From contig NZ_CP060414.2 in NCBI RefSeq assembly GCF_014297595.2, positions 2,604,001 to 2,668,000 of the forward strand: 64,000 nt of DNA, given 5' to 3'. The DNA comes from Neisseria musculi (GTDB taxonomy: Bacteria; Pseudomonadota; Gammaproteobacteria; Burkholderiales; Neisseriaceae). The position numbers and the translations under genes were made by a program. Shown one piece after another: positions 18,872 through 26,975 of the stretch. The notes below the pieces were generated by a model. It was given only the letters and a program-made list of their open reading frames with translations, was not told the DNA's origin and did no database searches. Every line of letters begins with the position of its first letter. Within the stretch, counting starts at the first letter, position 1.

Positions 18872-19673
18872 ACAACGCTGGCGCGGCGACTGATACAGGA
18901 TCGGCAATCGGCGGTCAGGCAGTCCACAGCCAAAGCATAGGCTTTGGGCGCGAGGTTCTCAGTCGGAGCAGCACCAACCACAGTGACATCGGTACCCACA
19001 ACATCTCCATCGGTAAAGGCCAAACAGGCGGATAAGCCTGATCTGTCTATACCGCCATACGCACCGAAACCGCGGAAGTCAACTCAGGCCGTTTGAACAG
19101 CCGCTTCGACCCGGAGCGGGCGCAGTGGGAGTTGGATGTGCAGCGGGTAACGCAGCAGTTCGGACAAAACATCGCCTATCTGCAGGGTCAATCAACAGGT
19201 CAATTAGCTAAGCGCAAAAAAGCAGCTAGAAAATCAGCGGAGCCGACTATAACGATAAAGTACAGAAGCTGTAATGTAATACCTGAACGTGGGCATCAGC
19301 AGCATAGCCAGCACATTGGCCGCCCCGGCTAACAGCGGTTTGAGCAACCCTATCGGTGCTTATGGCTATAGGACAATACTTCAAAGACTTGGTACAGGAA
19401 AACCTGCTCAGCGGCAAAACCCCGACCGCCAAACTGACTGCCAAGAAACCGCCTGGATTCTGACACACGGCATTTTGGCCGCTGCCACTGTGAAAGCAGC
19501 AGATGCCTCAGGTGCGGCCGTTGCAACGGGCGGAGCGGAGACAGCGATCCGTATCTGTCGGAACGGCTGTACGGCACTTGCAATGTGGAGAAACTGAGTG
19601 CGGAGCAGAAAACCGTTTTAGATATTATTGCGCAACTGGTAGGTGCGGGCGCGGGAATGACCGCAGGGTAGCG
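18872..19673 (+). pseudogene. Remnant of a filamentous haemagglutinin/CdiA-type protein (pre-toxin region)
   Basis: Fragments in shifting frames resemble the C-terminal third of FHA/CdiA-family proteins, in the expected order: a Gly/Ser stretch ending THNISIGKGQTGG (ends near 19032), then RTETAEVNSGRLN.RFDPERAQWELDVQRVTQQFG (about 19055-19160), then ISSIASTLAAPANSGL (about 19290), IGQYFKDLVQENLLSGKTPTA (about 19365), THGILAAATVKAADASGAA (about 19465) and a VENN-like VEKLSAEQKTVLDIIAQLVGAGAGMTAG (about 19590). At least four frame changes and several stops interrupt it. No toxin domain or immunity gene is visible. The homology is by eye, against the known order of these blocks. Confidence 0.65.
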
Positions 19674-19700
19674 GCCGTCTGAAAAACCGTTCAGACGGGC
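19673..19700. terminator. Imperfect inverted DUS pair
   Basis: GGCCGTCTGAA, short loop, TTCAGACGG, at the right end of the FHA remnant. Confidence 0.45.
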
Positions 19701-19727
19701 TTGCCGTAAAATTCTTGTATTTTTTTT

Positions 19728-19926
19728 CTGTAGGAAATTCCAGCGTTGTTTACACTTTCCGTTTTTTGCATGCAGACCCATTTTGGGATTTTTGAGGGTT
19801 GTCAAGAATGCCGAAAGGCACGGCGAAGCCGCATCGTTCTTGAGAATGCTCGAAAATCACGAAACCATCATTCCAGCAAAAAAACAAAAGCTGTTTGGCA
19901 TAAAAAGTGTAAACAACCCGACCTTT
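19728..19926 (+). repeat. Dispersed ~195-bp repeat (family R3), copy 1, upstream of orn
   Basis: It matches 20666-20857 in order: TTGTAGGAAAT / TTGTAGAAAAT, then AGAATGCCG, then GAAAATCACGAAACCATCATT, then GCATAAAAAG and AACCCGACCTTTTC. A shorter third copy is at 33185-33285. The right end overlaps the presumed orn promoter region. Confidence 0.55.
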
Positions 19927-19933
19927 TCCAACA

Positions 19934-19939
19934 TATAAT
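19934..19939 (+). promoter_or_regulatory. Possible -10 box of orn (TATAAT)
   Basis: A perfect TATAAT 38 bp before the orn ATG. No good -35 is seen at 17 bp. A DUS (GGCCGTCTGAA) fills the ribosome-binding-site region just before the ATG. Confidence 0.35.
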
Positions 19940-19977
19940 CATGTTTCAACAAAACAGTAAACAGGCCGTCTGAAAAA

Positions 19978-20535
19978 ATGACTCAAAACGCAAACAATCT
20001 CTGCTGGCTCGATATGGAAATGACCGGGCTTAACCCAAATACCGACCGTATCATCGAAGTGGCGATGATTATTACCGATCAAGATTTAAACGTGCTGGCG
20101 CAGTCGGAAGTGTATGCCGTGCACCAAAGCGATGAGCTGCTGGACAATATGGACGCATGGAACACCGCCACCCACGCGCGAACCGGCCTCACGCAGCGCG
20201 TGCGCGAATCGCGCTTGGGCGAAGCCGAGGTGGAGCAGCGGCTGTTGGATTTTATGAGCCGGTGGGTTCCTGAAAAAGCCACGCCGATGTGCGGCAACAC
20301 CATTCATCAAGACCGCCGTTTTATGGTGCGCTATATGCCGCGCCTGGAAGCGTATTTCCATTACCGTAATCTCGATGTGTCCACCCTGAAAGAGCTCGCC
20401 CGCCGCTGGCATCCGGCCGTGTATAAAGGCGTGGTGAAAAAAGGCTCGCATCAGGCTTTGGACGATATTCTCGAAAGCATCGAAGAGATGCGCTATTACC
20501 GCGATAATTTTCTCAAACTGCCTGAGTCCGTCTGA
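19978..20535 (+). CDS. orn: Oligoribonuclease
   Basis: 3'-5' exoribonuclease that degrades 2-5-nt RNA and pGpG, essential in many proteobacteria. 185 aa. DEDD motifs: WLDMEMTGL (residues 11-19), [15 protein letters not shown] near residue 100, and [12 protein letters not shown] near residue 160. A DUS lies 2-12 nt before the ATG, where a Shine-Dalgarno would be expected. The stop codon TGA is inside a near-DUS (CCGTCTGAA), so uptake-like sequence caps both ends of the gene. Copies of repeat R3 flank it on both sides. Confidence 0.96.
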   Translation: MTQNANNLCWLDMEMTGLNPNTDRIIEVAMIITDQDLNVLAQSEVYAVHQSDELLDNMDAWNTATHARTGLTQRVRESRLGEAEVEQRLLDFMSRWVPEKATPMCGNTIHQDRRFMVRYMPRLEAYFHYRNLDVSTLKELARRWHPAVYKGVVKKGSHQALDDILESIEEMRYYRDNFLKLPESV

Positions 20536-20665
20536 AAAAGGTTGCGGCAAAATACGCCGGCCCGGGGCGTTTCCAAAATCAGGCATCATCAGCAGAGCGC
20601 AGAGCATCTCAAAAAAATGGGTTGCCGTTATCTTCGCGAAGGCAGAAATAACAAGGCATAGACTG

Positions 20666-20857
20666 TTGTAGAAAATCATACTTTTCGTGTTTGCCTGAAG
20701 CTTGTTTTGAGATTTTGGCGGGTGCCGAGAATGCCGCAGGGCAGGGCAAAACCGCGCCGTTGGTGAAAATAAAAACACTCAAAAACCACAAAATCATTAT
20801 TTCGGCAAAACACAAGCCAACCCGCATAAAAGGCAGGCAACCCGGCCTTTTCAAGCC
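20666..20857 (+). repeat. Dispersed ~195-bp repeat (family R3), copy 2, downstream of orn
   Basis: Same order of blocks as 19728-19926, with about one-third divergence by eye. It is in direct orientation. Confidence 0.55.
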
Positions 20858-21090
20858 TCGCCCGCAGTGTGCGGCACACAACGGGGCAGGGTGAAGTGCC
20901 CGGCAATGCAGCATGGGTGGAACACGTTTCAACAGGGTTGTAAAACCTTGCTTTCGGGGCAAGGTTGGGTGCGGTATGGTTTTTTGCTGTTTTACAATAT
21001 TTTCAGACGGCCTGATGCTTTTGCCAAAGATCAAAAACACCGCAAGAAGTCGGCCGCCGTTCCCGCAAAGACGGGGTGCGGGAGTTTGTT

Positions 21091-21213
21091 ATCCAATTAT
21101 TTGTTTAATCCATACTTGAATATTTCAACCCAAGTTCCCGCCTGCGCCGGAATAACGGTATTTAAGCTTTTCAGACGGCATTTCATTTTAAGATATTTTT
21201 GCAAAGACCTCGG
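21091..21213. repeat. Neisserial intergenic mosaic element, copy C (dRS3-like)
   Basis: Contains TTCCCGCCTGCGCCGGAA and ends ATTTTTGCAAAGACC. It shares ATCCAATTA..TTTAATCCATACTT with copy A (ATCTAATTA..TAAATCAATACTT). Confidence 0.6.
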
Positions 21214-21260
21214 TCAAAGCGGGTTTTGCCGGAACCCCGGTTACACAAGCCTTGTTTTTG

Positions 21261-22250
21261 CTAGCCGCCTAAATTTCCTGCAAAGGTTTTCTTTTTCTTC
21301 CAAAACGCCCGCGCTGCTTTGGGGTTGAGCGTGAGGCTGCCGCCCTGAGGGCCGTCTGTGGCGATGGTGAGGCTGTTCAGACGGCCTTGCTGCAAAGCCT
21401 GCCACAATGGGGCAAACCAGCGTTGTTCCCAGCTTTCCAAAATCTCTTTATATGCCCACGCATCATCGGTATGCCGGGTAACGGCCAGGTCGTCTAAAAA
21501 CAGCAGGCCGTCTGAAACGGGGCGGTTGTGCCTGCGCGTTGTTTCCATCCAGGCATCGAAATCATCAGGCGCACCGGTGCGGCTGCCCAGGTAAAACTGC
21601 GCCCACGGGCTGCTGCTGCCCAACAAAGGATTGCCGGCGCGGCTGCCCGCTATATCGCGCCACAGCCACACGCCGTTGACGGTAGGAACCCGTGCGGCGG
21701 CGCGCTTTGCATTGAGCGGGTGGGCGTGCAGCCACATTTGGATTTCGGTTTGCTTTTGCAGCCACACGCGGCTGCTGGTACCTTCGGCGCGGACAGAGCC
21801 ATCGATTCTGCCGAGCACGTCTAAAACCGGTGCCGCCTGCCAGTCGGGCTGCGCGGGCAGGGCAACCAGCCACAGGTCGGAGCGTAGTGGGTGGAAGTGC
21901 CAGCCGTCGGTTTGCAAAAAACGGCTCAGGCCGAGGCAGAACGTTTCGGCTTCGTGTGCCTGAATTTGAATATCGCCGCCGCCGAGCATATCCATATGGT
22001 GCATTCCCATCTGCTGCCAAACCGGGCTGGCAAACACCGCCGCCTGCTCCGGGCCGATGCCCAAAGCCGGTTTGGCATGCTCCAGCAGGCTGCCGTGCCA
22101 TAAAAAACGGCCGTAAAATTCAGACGGCCGCGCGGGTGTGGCGGCATAGGAGCCGAAACGCATCATTTTATTGAGCGAGGGCAAAACGGTTGCCGGCTGG
22201 GCGGCATCAGTGTTGCGGTTCAGGGCGGGGAGGGCTAAAGTAAGATGCAT
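21261..22250 (-). CDS. COG4255-like protein, sometimes annotated as phosphoglycerate mutase
   Basis: 329 aa from ATG 22250 (MHLTLALPALN); an ATG 12 nt upstream (22262) is also possible and neither has a clear Shine-Dalgarno. No signal peptide or membrane helix. Recognisable blocks are FYGRFLWHGSLLEHA near residue 50, LLRF-like FLQTDGWHFHPL near 115, and R.PTVNGVWLWRDI near 190. These resemble the betaproteobacterial COG4255 family, which some genomes label cofactor-independent phosphoglycerate mutase on weak grounds. I cannot assign a reaction. Lys/Gly-rich C-terminus. Divergent from the M23 peptidase gene. Confidence 0.6.
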   Translation of the reverse strand: MHLTLALPALNRNTDAAQPATVLPSLNKMMRFGSYAATPARPSEFYGRFLWHGSLLEHAKPALGIGPEQAAVFASPVWQQMGMHHMDMLGGGDIQIQAHEAETFCLGLSRFLQTDGWHFHPLRSDLWLVALPAQPDWQAAPVLDVLGRIDGSVRAEGTSSRVWLQKQTEIQMWLHAHPLNAKRAAARVPTVNGVWLWRDIAGSRAGNPLLGSSSPWAQFYLGSRTGAPDDFDAWMETTRRHNRPVSDGLLFLDDLAVTRHTDDAWAYKEILESWEQRWFAPLWQALQQGRLNSLTIATDGPQGGSLTLNPKAARAFWKKKKTFAGNLGG

Positions 22251-22380
22251 GGGAGAATTCATGTGCAGATAAAAGCTATGTATATTTTACGCTATTGTGC
22301 GGATTTTTCACGCAGCGAAACTTCGCCTTTAAAGCAGGGGGAGTGGTTTTGTGATACACTTCAAATGAGAAATCAAAAGA

Positions 22381-22386
22381 TATAAT
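22381..22386 (+). promoter_or_regulatory. Possible -10 box of the M23 peptidase gene (TATAAT)
   Basis: A perfect TATAAT 74 bp before the ATG at 22460. A -35 is not obvious. Transcription from here would exclude the in-frame GTG at 22391 as start. The leader contains a small palindrome, GGCGGGAAATCCCGCC, near 22424-22439. Confidence 0.4.
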
Positions 22387-22459
22387 TTTTGTGAAAATCA
22401 ATGCAGTAGCAGAATCATGGCGGGAAATCCCGCCCGGCAATCAAGATAAGAGGCCTGGT

Positions 22460-24988
22460 ATGACAAAGCCCTTGAGTATGTTTTTAAAGTCCTTGGCAGA
22501 AAGCAATGAGGCCGAGGCGGTATCCGATGCGCCTGTTTCGCGTCCGGCGAAACCCGAGCCTGTCCGGCATACCGATGCCGAAGCGGAGCGCAAGGTTGCG
22601 CCTGTAGAAAGCACTGCCGCATTCGAACCCGTGCGGCCCGCGCGTGAAAAAACGGCGGCCCTTCCTTTTGAGGAAATGCCCGATTTGGTCAGCCCGGTGG
22701 TCGAGCCCGCGCTGTTGGCTGCCGAGCCGATGATGACCACACCGTTTGCGATGAAATCAGTGCCGGTGGAGCCTGTATTGGTGAAGCGCGGGGCGGTTGG
22801 TTATCAAGAAAAAGAAACGGCTAAAGAGCCTGCTGTTGGCGCGGCAGCAGAAAAAAATGCAGCGGCAGTTGCGGTTAAGGAAACCGTTGCGGCGCAATCC
22901 GAGATTCAGCCCCAAGCTATTGCGGCTGCTGTTTCCGCAAAAAAAATGGTGGCAACGGCAAAAATCACCATAAACCAACCGTTGTCGGGCTTGTATGCTC
23001 CCGCCCTCAATGTGAAGCCTTCGCTGTTTATCAAACAGAAACCGCAGATTGCGTCTGAAACCGTTGCGGCTGCAGCCATTGAAAATGCAGCGGAGCCAAC
23101 CGTTCAGACGGCCTTTGAAACAACAGATGCGGCCAAAGCCGCTGCAGGTGCAGTTGTTACAGAAACCAATGTGCCGGTTGTTGAAACCATTGCGGCAGAA
23201 GCGGAGCAAGCCGCCGCTGTCGTGGAAGCCCGAAAAGCGGAAGCGGCGCAGGCCGTTATTGCAGAAGTTGGAGGGCAACCCGCAATTGCCGCATTGGAGA
23301 CAACAGAATCTGAAACCGTTGCGGCAGAAGCGGAGCAAGCCGCCACTGTCGTGGAAGCTCGAAAAGCGGAAGCGGCGTTGATGGCGGGTGAAGCGGAGGA
23401 AATACCTGCTACTGCGATAAGCGTTGCCGAATCCGAAACCACCCTCTCCGTTTCGGAGCGCGCGGCAGAAAAATTGGCTGCTGCCGCTGCGGTTTACGCA
23501 GGGCAGAAAGCAGCGGCAGCTTCGCGCAAGATTGCTTTGCCGAAGCTGCCGAAAATCACTGCGTCCAAAATCAGTATGCCGAAAGTATCGGTGCCGAAAA
23601 CCACTCAATCAAGGGCAGCGTTCAAAACCGCAGTCAAACCCATCCGTTTGGCATTGTTGTCGATTTCAAGCGTGCCTGCCGTGGCCGCGGTGGGGCGTTT
23701 TTGGCAAAATAAACCTGTGCGCTGGTCGATTTTGGGGCTGATGCTGCCGGTTTCCGGCATGGTGGCGGCTTATGCTGTTAATGATCCGAAGCCCCGGCCC
23801 GAGCTTTACCGCGCCGAGCGCGTGATGGAAGAGCTGCCGCCGGTTTATGTGGAAAGCGGTACGTTCCAGGGCAGCTATTGGGCGCAGGAAGCGGTGGAAC
23901 CGGGCGATTCGCTCACCGATGTGTTGCAGCGCATGGGCGTGTCGGATGAAGAAATCCGCGAAGTGCTGGCGCGCAATTCGATTGACCGCAGCATGATCCA
24001 ACTGCGCGCCGGGCAGTCGGTCAATGTGCGTTTCGATGCATCGGGCAACATCACCGATGTGCAGTTTTTCAACGACGATGACAACGGCTTCCGCGATTTG
24101 GTGGCCTTGGAAAAAGTAAACGGCAAGTGGCGCACTTCCACTTCTGCCGTTGAGATGGAAACCATGCCCACGCTGCGTGCGGTGCAGGTGCGCACTTCGG
24201 CGCGCGGCGCGTTGGCACAGGCCGGTGTGCCGGTGGAAGTGCGCGAATCGCTCAATGAGATTTTTCACGATATCGTGAATGTGGACGATCTCACCAACGG
24301 CGATTCTATCCGCCTGCTGTATAACAGTATGTATTTCCGGGGTCAGGAAATGGCCACCGGCGATATTTTGGCGGCAGAGGTGGTGAAAAAAGGCAAAACC
24401 TATCAAGCCTATTATTACAGTCAGGGCAAGGGCGATGAAGAAAGCGGCAGCTATTACGACCAAAACGGCAAATCGCTGCGCCTGCATGAAGGCTTCAACG
24501 TGAAGCCGGTAGATTATGTGCGCATTTCTTCCCCCTACGGTGTGCGGCTGCACCCTGTTTTACGCACGGTGAAAATGCACACGGGCATCGATTATGCTGC
24601 CGCCACCGGTACACCCATCCGTGCCACGGCCGATGGCGAGCTGACTTTCAAAGGCTGGCAGGGCGGCTACGGCAATACTGTGATTTTGCAGCACAGCAAC
24701 GGCATCGAAACCCTCTATGCCCACATGAGCGCGTTTTCGGCAGCACGCGGGCGGGTTAAGGCAGGCGAGGTTATCGGCTATGTGGGCAGCACAGGCCGCT
24801 CGACCGGCCCTCACCTGCATTATGAAGTACGCAAAAACGGCCAGCATATGAACCCTACAGCCATCGCCTTGCCGACACCGAAGCTCACCCCCGCCAATAT
24901 GGCCGAGTTCCGCAAACAGCAGCAGGCGCACACGGCTACTATGGCAGCGGTGCGCAATCTGCCGGTAACGGTAACACAGTTGGATTAG
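22460..24988 (+). CDS. M23 family murein endopeptidase with long N-terminal extension
   Basis: 842 aa. The C-terminal half matches the Neisseria periplasmic M23 peptidase type (NMB0315-like): single membrane segment at about residues 418-440 (ILGLMLPVSGMVAAY), a LysM/OapA-like VEPGDSLTDVLQRMG near 475, then the M23 domain with zinc ligands H707/D711 (HTGID) and H785/H787 (HLHYE). It cleaves peptidoglycan peptide cross-links in the periplasm. The family is usually about 430 aa; here about 415 extra residues precede the membrane segment and should be cytoplasmic. They are Ala/Glu/Val-rich with an internal duplicated block (AAEAEQAA.VVEARKAEAA, near residues 250 and 290) and a basic Lys/Pro patch just before the membrane. 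The start 22460 has AGAGG upstream; a GTG at 22391 is less likely. Confidence 0.9.
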   Translation: MTKPLSMFLKSLAESNEAEAVSDAPVSRPAKPEPVRHTDAEAERKVAPVESTAAFEPVRPAREKTAALPFEEMPDLVSPVVEPALLAAEPMMTTPFAMKSVPVEPVLVKRGAVGYQEKETAKEPAVGAAAEKNAAAVAVKETVAAQSEIQPQAIAAAVSAKKMVATAKITINQPLSGLYAPALNVKPSLFIKQKPQIASETVAAAAIENAAEPTVQTAFETTDAAKAAAGAVVTETNVPVVETIAAEAEQAAAVVEARKAEAAQAVIAEVGGQPAIAALETTESETVAAEAEQAATVVEARKAEAALMAGEAEEIPATAISVAESETTLSVSERAAEKLAAAAAVYAGQKAAAASRKIALPKLPKITASKISMPKVSVPKTTQSRAAFKTAVKPIRLALLSISSVPAVAAVGRFWQNKPVRWSILGLMLPVSGMVAAYAVNDPKPRPELYRAERVMEELPPVYVESGTFQGSYWAQEAVEPGDSLTDVLQRMGVSDEEIREVLARNSIDRSMIQLRAGQSVNVRFDASGNITDVQFFNDDDNGFRDLVALEKVNGKWRTSTSAVEMETMPTLRAVQVRTSARGALAQAGVPVEVRESLNEIFHDIVNVDDLTNGDSIRLLYNSMYFRGQEMATGDILAAEVVKKGKTYQAYYYSQGKGDEESGSYYDQNGKSLRLHEGFNVKPVDYVRISSPYGVRLHPVLRTVKMHTGIDYAAATGTPIRATADGELTFKGWQGGYGNTVILQHSNGIETLYAHMSAFSAARGRVKAGEVIGYVGSTGRSTGPHLHYEVRKNGQHMNPTAIALPTPKLTPANMAEFRKQQQAHTATMAAVRNLPVTVTQLD
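23190..23378 (+). repeat. Internal duplication in the M23 peptidase gene
   Basis: A ~65-bp unit (GCGGCAGAAGCGGAGCAAGC onward, to AAAGCGGAAGCGGCG) occurs at about 23194 and 23320 with few mismatches. It encodes the repeated Ala/Glu-rich block of the N-terminal extension. Confidence 0.8.
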
Positions 24989-25116
24989 GCGCTGCTTGGG
25001 GGAAGCACCCGACAGGGTTGGGTTGCCAAGCGCATCTTGTGCAGAACACCATACCGTGCTGTTCGTGAGGGGCGCCGGAAAACAGATTAAGGCCGAGACC
25101 TTTGCAAAATTCATTC

Positions 25117-25147
25117 AGGCCGTCTGAAAAGTGTTTTCAGACGGCCT
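25117..25147 (+). terminator. Inverted DUS pair with T-run
   Basis: AGGCCGTCTGAAAA, short loop, reverse complement, then TTGTTTTTAT. It is the first terminator-like structure after the M23 gene. The sequence GAGACCTTTGCAAAATTC just before it (25094-25111) is a mosaic-element end. Confidence 0.65.
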
Positions 25148-25388
25148 TGTTTTTATACCTTTGCGCATCGCCGCCTTCTGCGTGAGACGGGCGGTATTGT
25201 TTTATTTTGCTTGGTAAGGAGCGCAATCCGTATTGTTTGGCAGTCGGGGAAACCGGTTTGGCAGGCCGTGTGGTCAAAAACCGGCACAAGGCCGTTTGAA
25301 ATCTGTTTTCAGACGGCCTTGTGTTTTTTTATGCCTCTGTGCATTGCCCCTTACTGCGCGGAGATGGCGGTATCGTTTTATTTTCTTG
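25134..25388 (+). repeat. Diverged direct repeat, two ~80-bp units
   Basis: 25134-25212 and 25305-25388 both run: TTTTCAGACGGCCTTG, T-run, ATACCTTTGCGCATCGCC / ATGCCTCTGTGCATTGCC, CTGCGTGAGACGGGCGG / CTGCGCGGAGATGGCGG, then TATTGTTTTATTTTGCTT / TATCGTTTTATTTTCTTG. Confidence 0.6.
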
Positions 25389-25470
25389 CCTTTGCCTTAA
25401 AAGCCATGCCGTGCAGCGGGTGCGGGTGTCGAACCTGTTTTCCAAGATGGGCAGCCGTTAAAAGAGGGAT
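25376..25470 (+). pseudogene. Remnant of an SMR multidrug transporter gene, internally deleted
   Basis: TTTTATTTTCTTGCCTTTGCC..AAAGCCATGCCG matches the middle of the intact SMR gene at 63247-63576 (FYFLSLALKTMP). It then jumps to GAACCTGTTTTCCAAGATGG, matching the intact gene's end (NLFSKMGGH). The similarity goes on past the stop through GGGATAATGTATTGGGTTTG into the same DUS-pair terminator. About 140 bp of the coding region is missing and the 5' half is absent. Confidence 0.75.
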
Positions 25471-25487
25471 AATGTATTGGGTTTGAA

Positions 25488-25517
25488 AGGCCGTCTGAAA
25501 ATATTTTCAGACGGCCT
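25488..25517 (+). terminator. Inverted DUS pair after the SMR remnant
   Basis: AGGCCGTCTGAAAATATTTTCAGACGGCCT-type hairpin, the same as at 63601-63634 behind the intact SMR gene. Confidence 0.65.
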
Positions 25518-25682
25518 AGAATGATTCAGACGGCCTGAAATGTTGGGAAAGGCCGGGCTGTTTACAATTTTTATACCATACTGCTTGATTTGTGTCGGAC
25601 ATATCGGTTTTGTGATTTTGGGGTATGCTTAAACGCTATACGGTTTTCCCTTGTTTTTGCGCGTTCTAGACAGTTATCGTAA

Positions 25683-25769
25683 ACCCACTTTATTTATTTC
25701 CGTTGCGGTGTTGCCGTGCCTTAGTGCAAAGGAACGGTTCTGCCGCCCAAGCGGCAACAGGGTCGGTCT
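25683..25769 (-). repeat. ~90-bp dispersed intergenic repeat (family R2), copy d
   Basis: CCCACTTTATTTATTTCCGTTGCGG..GTTGCC..GGAACGGTTCTGCCGCCCAAGCGGCAACAGGGTCGG on the plus strand. It is the reverse-oriented form of copies a, c and g. Confidence 0.6.
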
Positions 25770-25990
25770 GTATGATGGTTATACTGCAGCCGGTTGTTTT
25801 GCGCTGAAAATAAAAGAGCCCCACTATAGTGCAACCGCTTCCTGCCGAAAGTTAAAAAGAGTGCACCGTTTGGGGAGCGGGCATAGAATGCCGCATCCGC
25901 CGTTATTGCGGCGGATGCGGACAGGTGTTTGAGCCGATGCGTTGTCGAACACTGCCGGCTGCGGTTAAAAAACAGGCTGTTTGCATCCAA

Positions 25991-26026
25991 ACACAAGGCC
26001 GTCTGAAGTTTCAGACGGCCTTGTGT
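25991..26026 (-). terminator. Extended inverted DUS pair, terminator of the OmpA-like gene
   Basis: The stem ACACAAGGCCGTCTGAA pairs fully with TTCAGACGGCCTTGTGT around a 2-nt loop. It is about 75 bp downstream of the gene on the minus strand. Confidence 0.7.
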
Positions 26027-26100
26027 TTCAAACGGCCTGATATATTGCACCCCATGAAAAGGGGTGCATTTTTACATGCTAGTGTATATCTGACCGATGT

Positions 26101-26781
26101 TTACTGTTGTTGTTGCGCGGCACGCACGGCGTTTTGGTCGGGGTTGATCAGGATTTCTACACGGCGGTTTTTGGCGCGGCCTTCGGCGGCGGCGTTAGAC
26201 GCAACCGGCTGGCGCGAGCCGTAACCGATGGTGCTCAGGCGCGAAGCGGCTACGCCGCGCTGGTTCAGATAGGCAGCCACGGCTTGAGCGCGGCGTTTGG
26301 AGAGCGGTTCGTTGATGGCATCGGAGCCGGTGGTGTCGGTGTGGCCGGCCACGGTTAAGGTGGTGTCGGGATATTGCACCAGGGTTTCGGCCGCTTTGTT
26401 CAGCGCATCCATCGCATTGCCGCTCAGGGAGGCGCTGTTGGTGGCAAATGTTACGCTCTCGGGCATGACCAGTTTGATTTGGTTGCCTTGACGCTCCACT
26501 TCCACATTGGTGTTTGCCAGGCTCTCGCGCAGTTTTTTCTCTTGATAATCCATGTAGCCGCCGATGCCTGCACCGACTGCGCCGCAGGCCAGCGCAGAGT
26601 TGCGCGCGCCTTTGCCGCCGTGGGTCAGTGCGCCTACGATACCGCAGGCGGCTGCGCCGCCCAAGCCGTATATGGCGGTTTTGCTGGTTTTTTGCTGGCC
26701 GGTAACGGGGTCGGTTACGCAGCCTGCCAACATCATGGCCGAAGCGGCGGCCAATACGGTTAAGGATTTCAATGTTTTCAT
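26101..26781 (-). CDS. OmpA-family outer-membrane lipoprotein (YiaD/YfiB-like)
   Basis: 226 aa from ATG 26781 with AGGAAA upstream. The leader MKTLKSLTVLAAASAMMLAGC has a lipobox LAGC (Cys21). A Gly-rich stretch typical of YMGG/glycine-zipper segments (GLGGAAACGIVGAL..GAVGAGIGGYMDYQ) spans residues 40-80. The OmpA peptidoglycan-binding domain is C-terminal: FATNSASLSGNAMDALN, VAGHTDTTGSDAINEPLSKRRA and RRVEILI. It should link the outer membrane to the cell wall. The C-terminus ends in four Gln. Confidence 0.93.
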   Translation of the reverse strand: MKTLKSLTVLAAASAMMLAGCVTDPVTGQQKTSKTAIYGLGGAAACGIVGALTHGGKGARNSALACGAVGAGIGGYMDYQEKKLRESLANTNVEVERQGNQIKLVMPESVTFATNSASLSGNAMDALNKAAETLVQYPDTTLTVAGHTDTTGSDAINEPLSKRRAQAVAAYLNQRGVAASRLSTIGYGSRQPVASNAAAEGRAKNRRVEILINPDQNAVRAAQQQQ

Positions 26782-26975
26782 GGGTTTCCTTTCAAAATCA
26801 TTCGATATGCGGCAAACCGGAGCGGGGTTTGCCATCGCGCAAACTATATAAGACATCGGCGCGGCACAACAGTTTGCTTAACTTGATATTACATTGCAGC
26901 AGCGGTTTGTTGCTTTTTGCGCGCCGCGAAGGCCGTCTGAATGCCCGAAGCGTATCTTTTACAACACAGTATCAC

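Larger units (their letters stand above)
20536..21260. other. Intergenic, made of nested repeats
   Basis: No gene seen. The left part (about 20545-20660) resembles pieces of 14341-14380 and 1590-1625. Then comes R3 copy 2 (20666-20857). The right part is a mosaic-element copy (21091-21213). Confidence 0.55.
24989..26100. other. Large intergenic region, repeats and gene remnant
   Basis: No intact gene. It holds the left end of a mosaic element with a DUS pair (25093-25147), a diverged direct repeat (25134-25212 and 25305-25388), an SMR gene remnant (25376-25470), DUS-pair terminators (25488, 25991) and an R2 repeat copy (25683-25769). Confidence 0.6.

Noticed and set aside
19093-19332. Independent 79-aa gene
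   Set aside because: Its first half is FHA/CdiA-like and continues in another frame, so it is part of the remnant.
22391-22459. GTG start giving 23 more residues on the M23 peptidase
   Set aside because: A TATAAT box at 22381 would place the transcript start at or after this codon, and the ATG at 22460 has AGAGG upstream.
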